Notes: a model not told the origin generated them from the letters alone. 64,000 nt of DNA from Oreocharis arfaki (GCA_013398015.1 VZRR01012715.1:1240001-1304000); one strand, 5' to 3'. Shown: positions 50,401-61,645, counted from the stretch's first letter. Numbers and translations: made by a program.

Positions 50401-53400
50401 TCTGAATATTTCTTCCTAAACTTCAGCATAAAGAAGAAAGTAAGGATACTGCTACATGCACAGGGAGGTACATCTTTGGTTTTAAGCTTGGTGTGGTATC
50501 TGCAGTAGTGCAGAGTGAATATGAAGCTTGCTTTTCTGACAGCTTGGACAACATCAGCATGTGGGGCCTAACAGCTGCCTGGACTCTAACTGTGAACTCT
50601 TTAAGAGTCAAAGAATTAAACGATTTTAAGAGCTGGATAAAGGAGAGTGCAGTCATACTCCTCAGAACTAAGCATCTTTCATTTCACTTAACCTGGGTGA
50701 AATTTACTCTCGCTTGTCAGCTTAAGGGGAAGCTGGATGAGAATCGAAGTATTGAATTGTCTCTGTCACGTTGTGAAGTGAAGGTTGATCAGGTTTGACC
50801 CAAAAAAGATCTGTTTCTTGGATATGAGAAAGAAGCATCCACTTTGGTGAAGTTTGAGGATCTGACTTGGTATTGGGAGTAGTTATATCTGAAGCTGCAA
50901 AGGGGTGACTGTTCTTCCTGTGTATAAGGAGCCTGTAATAGGAAATAATTTCTTTCATTGGAAAAGTCAGATGCATTGATTATTCATATATTCTTAGAAC
51001 ATCTCAGGGGCCTATTTCTCCTGAAAAGGTATCTTGACCAGAATCTGGTTTTGTGACAAAATGATGAATCTGGCAGTATTTTTAAAACCAAACACACTGT
51101 TCATACCTTGTTTCTTTACTAGCTTCAAAATTGCTCTGGTAGAATTGAAGACCAGTCTGTCAACTCCACTTTCCAGAGATTATTTTGAAGAATTAGAGGA
51201 TGTTGATGTTGATTCTTAGATGTCCTGATTGTATGGTTTTATTTTTCTTGGAATGACTCCTGAGAACTGGCTTTCATTTTAATTCCATTTATGCCTGAAT
51301 TGTAGGAATGCAGTAGCAGAATGAGACAAAAAGAAATCTGGTCTAATGGTTCGATAATGGAGGAAAAAAGTCATTGTGTTGTTGGTGTCTGTGATGAACT
51401 CATCAATGGATGAACAACGCTGGCTAAAAGGAATGGCCAGTTTTAGTACACATCGTGGTTTTTACTAATTTTTACTAATTTGATTAAAGGTAAGCATGCA
51501 GTTAGAGTGTACATGGTGTCATTCATGCATTCTTTTTTTTCAGTGATGACCTACTGGAGGATTCAGACAGTGAAGAGCATTCCAGATCGGAATCTGTGAC
51601 AGGTAGGTTATATCTGATCTGTTCTATATGTAATAATTTAGAGGCAAAAGGGGAAATTCTTCTTTCAGGCTTTTAAAAAACCCCTGTCAAAACCGATGAT
51701 ATTGTATTCATATGATATGTATTAGAAAAAAGGAAAAGGATTTACCTTGAAAGCAATGCCAGTATTTAAGGCACTGTTTGTGTGGTGGAGAGATTGCATA
51801 CATGAGAAAAGAAAAACTGCACTTTGTTGGTTAATAAATGTCTTTTTTGACAACAAGCATTGCTTATCTTGCTGTCAATAAAGCACACAAAGCAAGATAA
51901 GAGAACTTTCTTAGAACAGGAACAAATTACAGCTGTACAAAACCCTTTAAATTCAGGGGATTGCCAGAAAGAGTTCCTGTGTCTTGATTGTTTCCCTAAG
52001 GGGATGCACTTTGATAGAGTATTTCTCTACCTGAATAAAGATTTCATATGGAAGCAGAACAGTGCTGTGCATGGTGTTCTTGTGTTATTTTCTTAGAGGT
52101 TGAGTCAGAAATTTTGATGGAGGGAGGATTACATGTTTATTTTCTATAATCCAGTTTACATCTTTGAGTAAGGATCACCAAGTGGGGGGGAAAAAGGGCA
52201 TGAGATGTAGAAAAATAAAATTTTTTTTCAACAAATAGTAATATATTTATCTGTTTCGTCTTTTGAGCATTTGTATTATGTTAAACATTTTTGTTTTAAA
52301 GGGCATACATCACAAAAAGAAACTATGGAAGTCAGCCTTGATATAACAGCTCTCAGTGTTCTTCAACAACCTGAAAAACTTCAGTGGGAAATTGTTGCAA
52401 ATGTTCTGGAAGACACAGTCAAAGATCTAGAAGAACTTGGGGCAAATCCCTGTTTGGCCAACTGTAAGAGTGAAAAGATGAAGGAAAAACATCTAGAACA
52501 ACACAACATTCCCTTTCCTTGTTTATTAGCTGGAGGTCTATTAACATACAAATCACCTGCTACCTCTCCTGTTAGCAGTAACTCTCAGAGATCACTGGAT
52601 GGCTTAAGTAGGACTCGAGGTGAGAGTGTCTCAGAACAGGGATCAACTGACAATGAATCCTGCACTAATTCAGAACTGAATTCCCCTCTGGTAAGGAGGA
52701 CTTTGCCTGTATTGCTGCTATACAGCATTAAGGAGTCTGATGAAAAAGCAGGAAAACTCTTTTCACAGATGAACAATATTATGAGTAAAAGTATACATGA
52801 CGATGGTTTCACAGTTCCACAGATCATTGAAATGGAGTTGGACAGTCAGGAACAGTTGCTGTTACAGGACCCCCCCGTGACTTACATTCAGCAGTTTGCA
52901 GATGCTGCAGCCAACCTGACGTCTCCGGACTCGGACAAGTGGAGCTCTATGGTTCCCAAGCCTGGGACTTTGGTTCAGTGCCTGCGTCTGCCAAAGTTTG
53001 CAGAGGAGGAGAACCTGTGTGTAGATTCAATCACACCTTGTGCAGATGGAGTTCATCTGTTAGTAGGACTGCGGACTTGTCCTGTCGAATCTCTGAGTGC
53101 AATAAATCAAGTAGAGGCCTTGAATAATTTAAATAAATTAAACTCGGCACTATGTAATAGAAGGAAGGGGGAACTAGAATCAAGTCTTGCTGTAGTGAAT
53201 GGCACGAGTATTGATGTAATCCAGCATGAGTCACCAGCAGATGTACCAACTCCTTTAATAATTCAACCTGAACAGAGAAGTGTTAGTGGTGGATACCTAG
53301 TGCTTTATAAAATGAATTATGCCACTAGAATAGTTACTCTAGAGGAGGAACCGGTAAAAATCCAGCATATCAAAGACCCCCAAGACACAATTACCTCAAT

Positions 53401-56400
53401 GATACTGCTCCCACCAGATATATTGGATAATCGAGAGGACGACTGTGAGGAGCCTGTAGAGGAAATACAATTAACTTCTAAAAATGGCAGTGGGAGAGAG
53501 AGAAGATCTGAGATCTCTACTCTTGGGCACTTGGTAATAACTACTCAGGGAGGATATGTAAAAATATTAGATCTTTCAAACTTTGAAATTCTGGCCAAAG
53601 TGGAGCCACCTAAAAAAGAGGGCACTGAGGAACCAGATATGTTTGTCTCTGTGATTTACTGTTCGGGCACAGACAGATTATGTGCGTGCACCAAAGGTAA
53701 GACTTTCCTTTACATTTTTTAAAATTATTGATTTTACTGTATTTGGATTATATTACAGAATTTAGAATCTAAATTTCAAATTCCACTGAATTTACACACA
53801 GTTTAGTGGTCTAGGAAGCATGGACTCTAGTTAATTCCTCACCTTAAATGGCTATTTTAATCTCTAGAATGGCAGTAATTCTTGTGTGTGTCTAATTCTT
53901 GTAGAGGCACGGATTTTCTTAAGTCCAAAACAAACAGAAGTAATTCTTGTATGTAATTATTTCTATGATAGAGAAATCACATTTCAGAAAAATGTCTCCT
54001 GCCTGTAACTGTTGATATTTAAGAGAGCAGAGAAGATAATGCTTTTTTAACTTATTCGAGTGTATCTTCATTCAGGTTGCATCCTGCTGGTTCTGCTTCA
54101 GCTTTTGGCAGTTGAGATCATACTATCTTAAGTTTTAGAGCCAGACTATCCATGCAGGGTTCTTAAGTCTTTTTTTCCCAAATGAGCACAAAGGCATTTT
54201 GGGGAAGGGGGCAGAGGTAGGAGCAGAGTGCAACTGAAGTACAGGTAACAGCTACTTTGTAAAAGTCCCTAAACAACCACTGGAAAACAGCTCTGGATGT
54301 CATCCAGCTGAGTTGCTCCTTGCCCCAGTGTTTTATTTAGTTCTCCTGCAGTTGATTGCAGCTCTGGTGGAAATGCTTAGGTTCTCAGAGGGGCTAAGCT
54401 GATAGAGTGGTTCATACATTTCAAATAGATTCCCACCAATATCGTGTTGAGCTTCCTCTTTACTAGAATTGAAATTGATACCCTTTTTCCTTTCATGGTG
54501 GTGTCACACTAATTATAAACTCCTCCTGTGAGCAGCTGCTAAATCAGATTTACTTGTTATTTCTAACAGATAAAGTCAAGTTTTTTGTAAACATCTCAGT
54601 TTTCTTAAAGGCTCCATGTTTGTCACTCACCTACCAAGATTTCTAGAAGTGGGCATTTTAGATTTGCTTTTTAAATACGAATGAAAACATTGGAAGTTAG
54701 TAACTAGTATTTATGTTTGCAGATTCCCAAGGGTAACATTCAATATTTGTTAAATTGTTCTCTTTTGATGACTGCTTTTGAAGAAATATCTATTAAACTG
54801 TTTCAGCTGTATTTAATAATGCACGCTTTTTCCTAGTTAAAATGGAACTGTCACTGAAAGGTTAATTAATTGCCTTTGAAAACTTTTATATCATATCCAT
54901 GTCATAATGTTTTTACCTTTTACTTAGCTGATCAAACTGCAATCTCATTGAAAAGACCTCCAAACAGAATTTTTCTTTTCTACAGAATTTTCTTACTATT
55001 CATTTCTTTCTTGCATCAAATCTGTTTTGTCTTTCTTGTGTTTGAAGATTCATGATAAAAGTTAAAGGGCTTATTATTATTGTGCATGGTACTTTTCCAT
55101 CCAGTGTAAGTGTCTATGGTAATTATATTCTTGTAGCTTTTGGTATTATGTAAATCTCTTTGGGGCATGGGGTGTAAGATACACAGGTCTCCTGAGTTGG
55201 AAGTATTTGTTCTCTGCGTGTAGGAGTACTTTGTCTAGATAGCCACCATCTCTGTTACTGACTGGCCAATACTTCCATCTTCTTTGTGATGGACAAGCAC
55301 ATCATTCTGCTTTTCCAGTAAATCTCTCTCAGTATTATAATATACATCTAGTAATTTATAAATCACTTCTTTGGATTTCTTCTGTTCATGCTGCCCTTAA
55401 GATGACTGAGATTTTGGGGTGTTTTTTCTTCTGTAGCCCAGTATGCTACAGGTATCAAGTCAGCCTGCAAGGTTCCTCTTTTGAATGTAGTACTTCGTTT
55501 ACTTAAAAAAAAAAATCCACTGATTATTCTTATCTTTCATTTACACCCACTGCGCCTCTATTTGGAACTTCCATTTTCTGCTCAGCCATGGACTTTGGAG
55601 TTCATTATTTTCATTGCTTAAATGTCTTTAGAGGCTTTCAATTTTTATTCCTTTTCTAACATTTCAGTCACTGTTATATTTTTCTCACTTTTGAGAAATA
55701 AAGTCCAAAGTCATCATAAATTCTTAGGGGTCAATGTCCATTAGAAGTCTGGATTTCAGGATCTGATACTAGGTATATCTGAGGCCTTGGAGTGAAAACA
55801 TTTATGCCAAATACGACACTTAGTAAAGAATGACTTGAACTGAAATGTTTATAAATATGGTATAAAAGGCATAAAATTCATGAACACTAAAAGAAAAAGC
55901 AAATCAAGGACCTCAACTATTAATGCAGCTTTTTAAGTCCTCTATCTTATTATAAGTTTGAATAGCTTAATATATGGAATAGGCTTTGCGTAATTTTCCT
56001 TGTCTTGAGTCATAATCATTCTTTAAACTTTTGCTTTAAATGGGCAGAATTTCTTTCTTGGCAGGGTGGCTGAAGATAGGAGATTTTGCTGTTACTATTT
56101 TTCCTCAAGTGCAGTTTTCTTAGGCTTCTTCACAAGTCACTTTGAGGTCTTTGCTCCTCTAGGTTTACTGCCACATGTGGGATGGTGCCTGCAGTCTGAC
56201 AACGTTAGAAAGATACACTGAATGTAGAATAACTGCAGTCACTGATGTGGTCAACATTATTCCATCTAGAAAGGAGTTTGTAGTGCAAAGTCATAAATGA
56301 AAATGTTACATGAAAGTTTTGGAACATACATGCATTGGAAATGCTTGGATGATGTAGGAAAGTATTCAGGCATGAGCAGTGTATTCTTTCCTGTTTACTT

Positions 56401-59400
56401 GTTTGGGATGTCAGAGCAGGCAAAGAGGTACTTTAATGTCTGGAAGTTCTGAGTGCAGAATAGCCTGTTCTTCTGTTTCTCCTGCTTGTTGGTGTATTAT
56501 TTTCGTTGGTAGGTCATAAAAAATTTTTCCCTAGCTGCCTCTAAGATATGACTGGATAAGAAACCTCTGTGTGAAGGGGTGCTTCAGATCTGGAGTGGTT
56601 TTATGGAAAGAAGTTTTAGACCTGCATTTGACGTCATCCATCTTTGTGAGTCACACTTCAGAATGTTACCCCTTGGTGTCAGCTTCAGGTACTTACTTGT
56701 TTCTGCAAGGATTACCTGAGCTTGACCTCTGGGGGGAAGTCTGCAAGTATATTCTTGGTTCCAGTTCTGTTAAGCAAACATAGTGAACTTCAATCTCTTT
56801 GTATTTTGCTTTCTTCTCTTCCCCTTGGCCAAGGTAGACTGTATTTATCATCCCTCTTAGCAGTACTTCGTCTGCTCTCATATGGGGTTGTGATGTTTTC
56901 TCTTGTGTCACTTAAATAACAGCCTAAACTCTGCTTTTATAATGTTCAAAATAGTAAGTAAGAAAATAAATAATTTCTTTATTCTAGGCAGCAGGTACTG
57001 TTTTTGAATAGGTATACAGCTGTAGGGTGTTATTATCTTGTGTTTAAGAGGGTCAGACATAGTTTCTTATTGCTGTATTGTACTCACCTGGAATTTTGAG
57101 TGTGTTACATTATAACATTTTAAAGGTGCTACATTATAACAAGAGTTTTTTAGTCCCTCCCTTCTGTTGGAAAAGCATTTTTTCGGGCTGGATTTTGGTG
57201 TGTCCAGACTGAGTTGCCTATGCTGATATTTCTTGCATGCAGGCCTGGCAGAACTGGATGGCATGTGGATACATTTGAGAATTGACTCCCCCAAGTCTCA
57301 TTTATAGCAACTTTCTTGCTCTTAAGTTGTAAATAGTGTACTAATCACACTCTGTAGCTTTTTTCCGATTTAGTTTGGATATCTTACTTGCTTCTTCTTT
57401 GTCCTTAGGCTTTGTCTGCCCTGTGTACTATCTATTTGAAGTTCAGGAATCAATTTAATATTTTCAATTTTCTACCTTTTTCAGTAATGGAGTCTCATAG
57501 GATTGGAGAGAGGTCAAGTTTTTTCCACATCAGAATTAGTGTTGGAAGTGACACTAAGAGCTCATCTTCAAGTCAGGGTCAATTACACTTACCCATTCAG
57601 AAAGAGAGTACTGATCACTTTCAGACATCTTTAGCATGGAGATTAACAGTCTACTCATGAAATTTCTCTTGCTGCATGCTGTCCTTGATGATGATTTTTT
57701 TCACTAAGGTTTAGCCTGTATCATCTCTTTGTCACTGGAGTCATATCTGTTGTACTATTCATTATGAATATGGCAAAGAGATTTCTTTAAAAAGTAGAGA
57801 AAGACTGTGTTTATTTAGGTGATGTCCTTCTCCAACCACTTATTTTCTCGAGCTGAATATCTCCAATCCTTTTAAACTTATAAAAGTAAAAAGAAACAAA
57901 GGAAGCCTTGCTTTCCCCTCCCAAAAGATCCACTCAAGTCAGTTGCAGGTTTCTTGATGAGATATGCAAAACCAGGCCCAGAAATCCTACAGATGAATTC
58001 CTTAAACAACTCTGGAGTGTGTACAAACCATGTGTGTGTATATATAGTGGAATGCTTGCACTTTTGAGCAGGAAATTGAATGAGGTTAATCATCTGACTC
58101 ACAAGAACCTCTCTTACAGAGCTGCTGTCTAGCTGATTTTTTTCATCCTGTAATAGAGCTTTTAATTCTTTCTAGGCATAGTAACTTTCACTTGTCCCTT
58201 TTCAATTGCATTCTATTGTTACAAGGTTGAGGCAGAATTTTGTAGCTAAAATCTCCGAGAGTGGTGTAAATTGGAGTGTCTCCAAAAATAGTGTGTTGGA
58301 GTGAGGTTTTGGGATAGCTTTCTTGATGACATTTTTCAAGTGTGTTCTGACCTTGCACATTTAGAGCTAACCAGTGATGAGAGGAGGAGGGGACTGTAAG
58401 TTGATCAGGCCATAGTTTCCTATGATATGGCTTTGTTTTCTAATTCTTTTTAACTTACTGGATATTTTTCAGCTCTGTCATTGTGTTGCTAATGACAATG
58501 GTATCACTTCCTGAACTCCTCCTGGAATGCAGGAACATCTCACCAGATTGGCTTTGACTGCAGTGGCCTTAGTCTCTGGCATGCTGTTTAGCTTGTTCCA
58601 GTGCTGCTTTCCTGGAACTAGGAACTGTTTTGCCAGAAGGAAGCCTGTGATTTATTTGAATGAATTTATGATTCCTATGTTCTGTTCGTATTGCCCAGGT
58701 TCTTGAATCCATGCAAATTGCAAGTTTTAAATACAATTCAGAATTAAATTAACAATGTTTTGATTGTGTTACCTGTTTTTTGAAGGAAGTATAATGGTGC
58801 TAGTTTCCAGTTTGTCTCTTTTGTGATAACTGAGTAAGTCAGTGTCAGCTTTCATATCTTCTTGGTAGTGCATTTATTGCCTCTATTGAAGTGATGCAAG
58901 CAGAGAAGCCTTCAGATAAACTGCTACTTGAGATGTTTGCTCCCTGGCTAGAATTAGAAAGCACTGGACTAGTCACTCTTTGAGCCTAGTGAGCCTAGTG
59001 AGCCTAGTGCTGCAAACAATAGTAGTAAACACCAAAGAAAAAAAAGAAGCGTTGACTTTTGCGCAGACCTTTTTCACTGGCACTTAACTATTGGAACTGC
59101 AGTGTCATTGAAACAAGTAGTAAAGCATGCATCCTCAGAAAGTCATTTTTGGATGTTCTGTGAGAGGAAATGCCTCCTTTGTGATACAGAGGCAGAGCCA
59201 TCTACAGCGTTTTGGAAAAGCGCAAAAGCAGAGGCTAATACTGCACAAGTGAAGTTCATGGTAAACTTCTTTACAGAACCTTTTTAAAAATGAATAAGAG
59301 GAACTGAGATCTCAAGTTTAGCACAGACTTTTTCTTGGAAAAGTGCTGGAATCTTTCAGGAATTCAGGGATTATGACTCTTCTCTTGTATAAAAAAAAGG

Positions 59401-61645
59401 TAAGGACATTTTAGCTGCTGAGCAGTAAACAAAGTGATAAACAAACTGAGGTTTGACTTACTACCAAATGAAGCTGTCAAGGTCTGTGTTTTCTAATATG
59501 TCTCTAATTCTCTTTGAAGTTTGAGGAAAATTGCTTATTTATGAGCTGTTTAATTTCAAGGAAACTCATAAGTGTTATTTGCTAGAACTACTTTTTCCCC
59601 CTCCACTCTTGAGATCTCCTTGGGATGTACTGTTCTGCACCAAGGGTGCGTGGGTTGAGGCTGAGAGACAGGAGGTACATGCTTCTTAGTGGATCTCAAT
59701 TAGAAAAGACCCACTGAGAAATGGCTTAATGGCTTAAGGAAATAGCTGTTTTTAAAAGATAGAATAAAAGGATAAATACAGATAATGAGAAAATCTCCCA
59801 TCCCTTCAGATCCTGGGAACACTACTTTTTTACAACATTACCCAGACCTAGCGTGGATTTTCCTACAGCACAATGTACTGATCCTGTCCATAGAGTTAGT
59901 CTGACCATTTTGGTCATTTGAGCTATTATATTCCTCGTGTTATTCTGTCTTCATAGAAGAGTGAGTTTGTTAAGCCATTTGTTGTCAGGCCTTTCTTAAT
60001 GAGATCTCAAAAAAACCAAACTGTACGAGTTCTCTATGTTCCTCACATCTTTTCTCTGTGCCTCACACACTCTCTCTGCCTCCCTGTGCCTCTCTATCAC
60101 TCTGTGTTTCACTCTCCTCATCCCTCACAGTGCAGGACATATACCTGCTTTTATCTTGGGGTTTTATTACATTTTTATTCTCAAGTTTGTTTGTTTCAGA
60201 TTACCTGCGGGTTTTGCATAACAGGGTTTGTCATAATGTTAGTCAGATGCTGAAGGTCAGTCTAATACTTTTTTGGAAAAATCACATCAGGCCTATACTT
60301 GGATTTGCTTCTTGATTTGAATTCTACTGATTTGACTTTTTGTAATTTCTGAAACTGGTAACAGCTCTTCCCACCCCACCCCCCTAGCCTTATGTAAAGT
60401 TAAACATTCCTTCTCAGTAACTTAGAGCCCAAGTTGAAGGAGGAGTGTCTGAGGGAGCTGGGGTTGATTAGTCTGGAGAAAAGGAGGCTCAGGGATACCC
60501 TTATAGTTCTGGACAACTACCTGAGAGAAGAAAATTGTAGTGAGGTGTGGGTTGGCCTCTTCTCCGAAATAACAAGTGACAGGACGAGAGGAAACGGCCT
60601 CAAGTTGCTCCAGGGGAGGTTTGATGTTAGGAAAAATGTTTTCATGGAAAGGGTTGCCAAACGCTGGAACAGGCTGCTCAGGGCAGTGGTGGAGTCACTA
60701 TCTCTGGAAGTATTTAAAAGATGTGCGGATGTGGCATTTAGAGACATGGTTTAGTGGTGGACTTGGCAGTGCTGGGTTAATGGTCGGACTTGATGATCTT
60801 AGCGGTCTTTGGTTCTGTGACATCTCTGTAAAATGATATTGATCTATGGATTGATCTATGTGTATCTGTAGTGGTGAATAATGGGCAACCTCCCTGAATG
60901 ATTTTAAGTTTCCATCAATACATTGTGTCCGTTGAAAATTTTGGACTTTGCTCTTTTGTCTGTTTACCTGATCAGTGTTTTAATTCTATGTTTGATGAAA
61001 TAATGTGGAGAGCTCCTTAGTTAGAAGAATTCAGAGAAATGAGTTTTAATTTTCAATTTTCAAATACTGAATTTTAAAAGGAAATTTATGCACTCTGTAC
61101 AGATGAGGTAGTTTAGGTCTTCACTTGACATGATGGAATATTTTCTGTTATAAGCATAATTTCGATTATGGTAAGTGTCATAATGATTATGATTTTTGGC
61201 TTCTATTGAGATTTCCTTTGTTAATTGCCTTTTAAAACCCGTCCCCCCTAATTTTTTTTACCTTTGATGCCATTTGCAACTGCAGTATTTTTGCAGTTCT
61301 GTTTTGTATTTGCCCTGAAAAAAAAATAGTAGTAGTAAAGCAAAATAAGTATTCCTGTACAATTTTACTTGTTTCAAGTCCTGCATAAATACTGTCATAA
61401 TTGCATAGCAGTTCAAGTGCAAGCCTGTTTTGTGAGCTGAATTTAGCTGTATGCCTGTCTAAACTTTTTTCTTTTGTTGTCTGTGATGATTTTAGGTGGA
61501 GAACTTCATTTCCTTCAGATTGGAGGGACCTGTGATGACATAGATGAAGCTGATATACTTGTAGATGGATCCCTTTCCAAAAGTGTAGAACAGTCATCAG
61601 AAGGCACCAAGCCCTTATCTAACCCTTCTAGTCCAGGCATTACAG
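26172..61645 (+). CDS. BIRC6: BIRC6 (BRUCE/apollon), N-terminal part, 11 exons, continues past window
   Basis: Join: 26172-26416 (gap inside), 41692-41873, 44232-44369, 44764-44957, 46596-46707, 47971-48053, 49201-49423, 49525-49685, 51544-51602, 52302-53696, 61496-61645, then beyond the window. All junctions are GT-AG and phases agree from exon 1 onward; exons 2-11 give 899 codons. BIRC6 is a giant (~4,850 aa, ~530 kDa) membrane-associated inhibitor-of-apoptosis protein combining a BIR domain with a C-terminal UBC domain. It acts as an E2/E3 hybrid that ubiquitinates caspases, SMAC, HTRA2 and LC3, and functions at the trans-Golgi and midbody. Present here are the BIR domain (exons 5-7, complete C-x2-C-x16-H-x6-C set) and flanking beta-propeller sequence. 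The UBC domain is not in the window. The start is taken at 26172 (A at -3, G at +4) because the upstream ATG is cut off by a stop. Confidence 0.96.
26220..26263. other. Assembly gap (44 N) inside BIRC6 exon 1
   Basis: Runs of N flanked by GCG/GCC repeats encoding poly-Ala. The upstream frame has codons starting at positions divisible by 3; the downstream frame, fixed by homology, starts one base later. Continuity therefore needs a gap length of 1 modulo 3 (43, 46 and so on). Confidence 0.98.
26560..26736 (+). mobile_element. CR1 LINE 3' tail next to BIRC6 exon 1
   Basis: Matches the last ~175 bp of CR1: 'GGAGGTGGTGGAGTCGCCGT', 'CGTGGCACTCAGTGCCGTGG', 'GTGTTGGGTCATAGGCTGAA', 'TCTCAGAGGTCTTTTTCAAC' and a terminal 'GATGCTGGTTCTGTG' remnant of the CR1 end repeat. 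The insertion starts only about 144 bp after the exon 1 donor, at the edge of the CpG island. Confidence 0.93.
35110..35580 (-). mobile_element. Diverged internal CR1 LINE fragment, reverse orientation
   Basis: On the plus strand the order matches the reverse complement of CR1 ORF2: 'GTCAAGCCATTCCTCTGTCT', 'TTGAGATCCTTGTAGAAGGC', 'ATTGGTGTCATCCACAGTCT', 'CATCCAAGCCATTTATTGAT', 'AACTGGCTGCCAGCTAGGTG' and 'ACAATGTAGCCAGTTTTTCA'. Many substitutions indicate an old copy. Unlike most copies in the window it is internal and lacks the 3' tail. Confidence 0.75.
37647..37680. repeat. 17-bp tandem duplication in BIRC6 intron 1
   Basis: Two perfect copies of TGAGGTTCTAGCAGGAA, adjacent. A recent slippage duplication with no evident function. 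Confidence 0.97.
40761..40961 (+). other. Unassigned coding-like ORF in BIRC6 intron 1
   Basis: Open from an in-frame stop at 40758. The start reads KQYPVSEERGEREQDMTNAK, then FNKTPVPLGQEDIYVDDPEF and LPAVGE, before a Cys/Ser-rich end that looks non-coding. The first ~46 residues have hydrophilic, protein-like composition. An AATAAA lies downstream at 41050-41055. There is no good polypyrimidine acceptor and no poly(A) tail is visible. It could be a retrocopy fragment, a terminal exon of an unknown transcript or chance. It does not match the known BIRC6 protein, and I do not recognise the family. Confidence 0.3.
41692..41873 (+). CDS. BIRC6: BIRC6 exon 2
   Basis: Acceptor CCCTTTATAG; phase 1 in, phase 0 out. 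Encodes AKPGGRVKCQYISAVDKVIF, VDDYAVGCRKDLNGILLLDT and ALQTPVSKQDDVVQLELPVTE, almost identical to human, part of the N-terminal propeller. The donor is GAG|GTAAGA. Confidence 0.96.
41874..44231 (+). other. BIRC6: BIRC6 intron 2
   Basis: 2358 bp of AT-rich sequence. No recognisable gene or repeat seen. Confidence 0.8.
44232..44369 (+). CDS. BIRC6: BIRC6 exon 3
   Basis: 138 nt, 46 codons, symmetric phase 0. Encodes AQQLLSACIEKVDVSSTEGY through DLFITQLKDGLKNTSHETAA. The donor is AAG|GTAAGA. Confidence 0.96.
44370..44763 (+). other. BIRC6: BIRC6 intron 3
   Basis: 394 bp; nothing beyond splice signals seen. The acceptor tract is a long T run. Confidence 0.8.
44764..44957 (+). CDS. BIRC6: BIRC6 exon 4
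   Basis: Acceptor TTTTTTCATTTAG; phase 0 in, phase 2 out. Encodes WATVTFHLPHHVLKSVASAI through LPSARPELGVGPGRSVD. The donor is ACAG|GTATAT. Confidence 0.96.
44958..46595 (+). other. BIRC6: BIRC6 intron 4
   Basis: 1638 bp of AT-rich sequence with no recognisable gene or repeat. Confidence 0.8.
46596..46707 (+). CDS. BIRC6: BIRC6 exon 5, start of BIR domain
   Basis: 112 nt; phase 2 in, phase 0 out. Encodes SLMYSEANRRETFTSWPHVG YRWAQPDPMAQAGFYHQ in two parts. The RRETFTSWPH and MAQAGFYHQ elements are the typical N-terminal half of a BIR domain. The donor is CAG|GTAAAA. Confidence 0.96.
46708..47970 (+). other. BIRC6: BIRC6 intron 5
   Basis: 1263 bp, with several poly(T) runs near 46852-46867 and 46904-46919. 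No recognisable gene or repeat element. Confidence 0.8.
47971..48053 (+). CDS. BIRC6: BIRC6 exon 6, zinc-binding core of BIR (first half)
   Basis: 83 nt; phase 0 in, phase 2 out. Encodes PASSGDDRAMCFTCSVCLVC and WEPTDEP. The first two zinc ligands are the Cys codons at 48001 and 48010 (C-x2-C). The donor is CTTG|GTAAGT, splitting a Trp codon. Confidence 0.97.
48054..49200 (+). other. BIRC6: BIRC6 intron 6
   Basis: 1147 bp. The acceptor is the purine-rich CTGAAAAG, weaker than the others here, though a T-rich tract lies 10-25 bases upstream. No other feature seen. Confidence 0.8.
49201..49423 (+). CDS. BIRC6: BIRC6 exon 7, end of BIR and WD-like repeat
   Basis: 223 nt; phase 2 in, phase 0 out. 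Opens SEHERHSPNCPFVKGEHTQN, supplying the His (49208) and last Cys (49229) of the BIR zinc site, so the C-x2-C-x16-H-x6-C pattern is complete. It continues through CFGSGSCPHFLAAATKRGKI and CIWDVSKLMK, a WD-like blade. The donor is AAG|GTGTGC. Confidence 0.97.
49525..49685 (+). CDS. BIRC6: BIRC6 exon 8
   Basis: 161 nt after a very short 101-bp intron; phase 0 in, phase 2 out. Encodes VHLKFEINAYDPAIVQQLML through RRPTLAWLEDSSSCSDIPKL. The donor is ACAG|GTATGC; reading on into intron 8 stays open for a while but is not coding. Confidence 0.96.
49686..51543 (+). other. BIRC6: BIRC6 intron 8
   Basis: 1858 bp of AT-rich sequence with an 11-bp duplication (TTTTTACTAAT twice) near 51459-51480. No recognised gene or mobile element. 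Confidence 0.8.
51544..51602 (+). CDS. BIRC6: BIRC6 exon 9 (59-nt acidic/Ser exon)
   Basis: Phase 2 in, phase 1 out. Encodes SDDLLEDSDSEEHSRSESVT, an acidic, serine-rich linker with possible casein-kinase-type sites. The acceptor is TTTTTTTTCAG and the donor ACAG|GTAGGT. Skipping it would shift the frame. Confidence 0.95.
51603..52301 (+). other. BIRC6: BIRC6 intron 9
   Basis: 699 bp, AT-rich, with no feature beyond splice signals. Confidence 0.8.
52302..53696 (+). CDS. BIRC6: BIRC6 exon 10 (large, 1395 nt)
   Basis: The longest coding exon here: 465 codons without interruption, phase 1 at both ends. It begins GHTSQKETMEVSLDITALSV and includes a Ser-rich linker (SPATSPVSSNSQRSLDGLSR), ELNSPLVRRTLPVLLLYSIK, QIIEMELDSQEQLLLQDPPV, VQCLRLPKFAEEENLCVDSI, and ends VSVIYCSGTDRLCACTK. 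The repeated hydrophobic strand pattern, such as GVHLLVGLRT and LGHLVITTQGGYVKILDLSN, fits beta-propeller blades. The protein is near-identical to mammalian BIRC6. Acceptor TTTTGTTTTAAAG, donor AAAG|GTAAGA. Confidence 0.98.
58981..59007. repeat. Three tandem copies of a 9-mer
   Basis: TGAGCCTAG repeated three times perfectly. A minor local expansion inside BIRC6 intron 10. Confidence 0.97.
60436..60829 (+). mobile_element. CR1 LINE fragment in BIRC6 intron 10
   Basis: Matches the 3' CR1 region: 'CTGAGGGAGCTGGGGTTGAT', 'AAAAGGAGGCTCAGGGATAC', 'GTGACAGGACGAGAGGAAAC', 'CTGGAACAGGCTGCTCAGGG' and 'GTCGGACTTGATGATCTTAG'. About 106 codons of the ORF2 C-terminal frame remain open, so it looks younger or less decayed than the copy at 8818. 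It is 5'-truncated and cannot be autonomous. Confidence 0.94.
61496..61645 (+). CDS. BIRC6: BIRC6 exon 11 (last recognised exon in window)
   Basis: 150 nt, phase 1 at both ends. Encodes GGELHFLQIGGTCDDIDEAD, then SVEQSSEGTKPLSNPSSPGIT. The acceptor is ATGATTTTAG and the donor ACAG|GTAAAT. In mammals the next residues are GVDLLVDQPF; no sequence for these is seen before the window ends. Confidence 0.96.

Larger units (their letters stand above)
53697..61495 (+). other. BIRC6: BIRC6 intron 10 (7.8 kb)
   Basis: AT-rich. It carries a 9-bp triplet repeat at 58981-59007 and a CR1 fragment at 60436-60829. A T/C-rich stretch lies at about 60057-60130. No gene recognised. Confidence 0.85.

Noticed and set aside
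57105..57141. Imperfect direct repeat of TACATTATAACA
   Set aside because: A minor AT-rich duplication in a BIRC6 intron with no structure around it.
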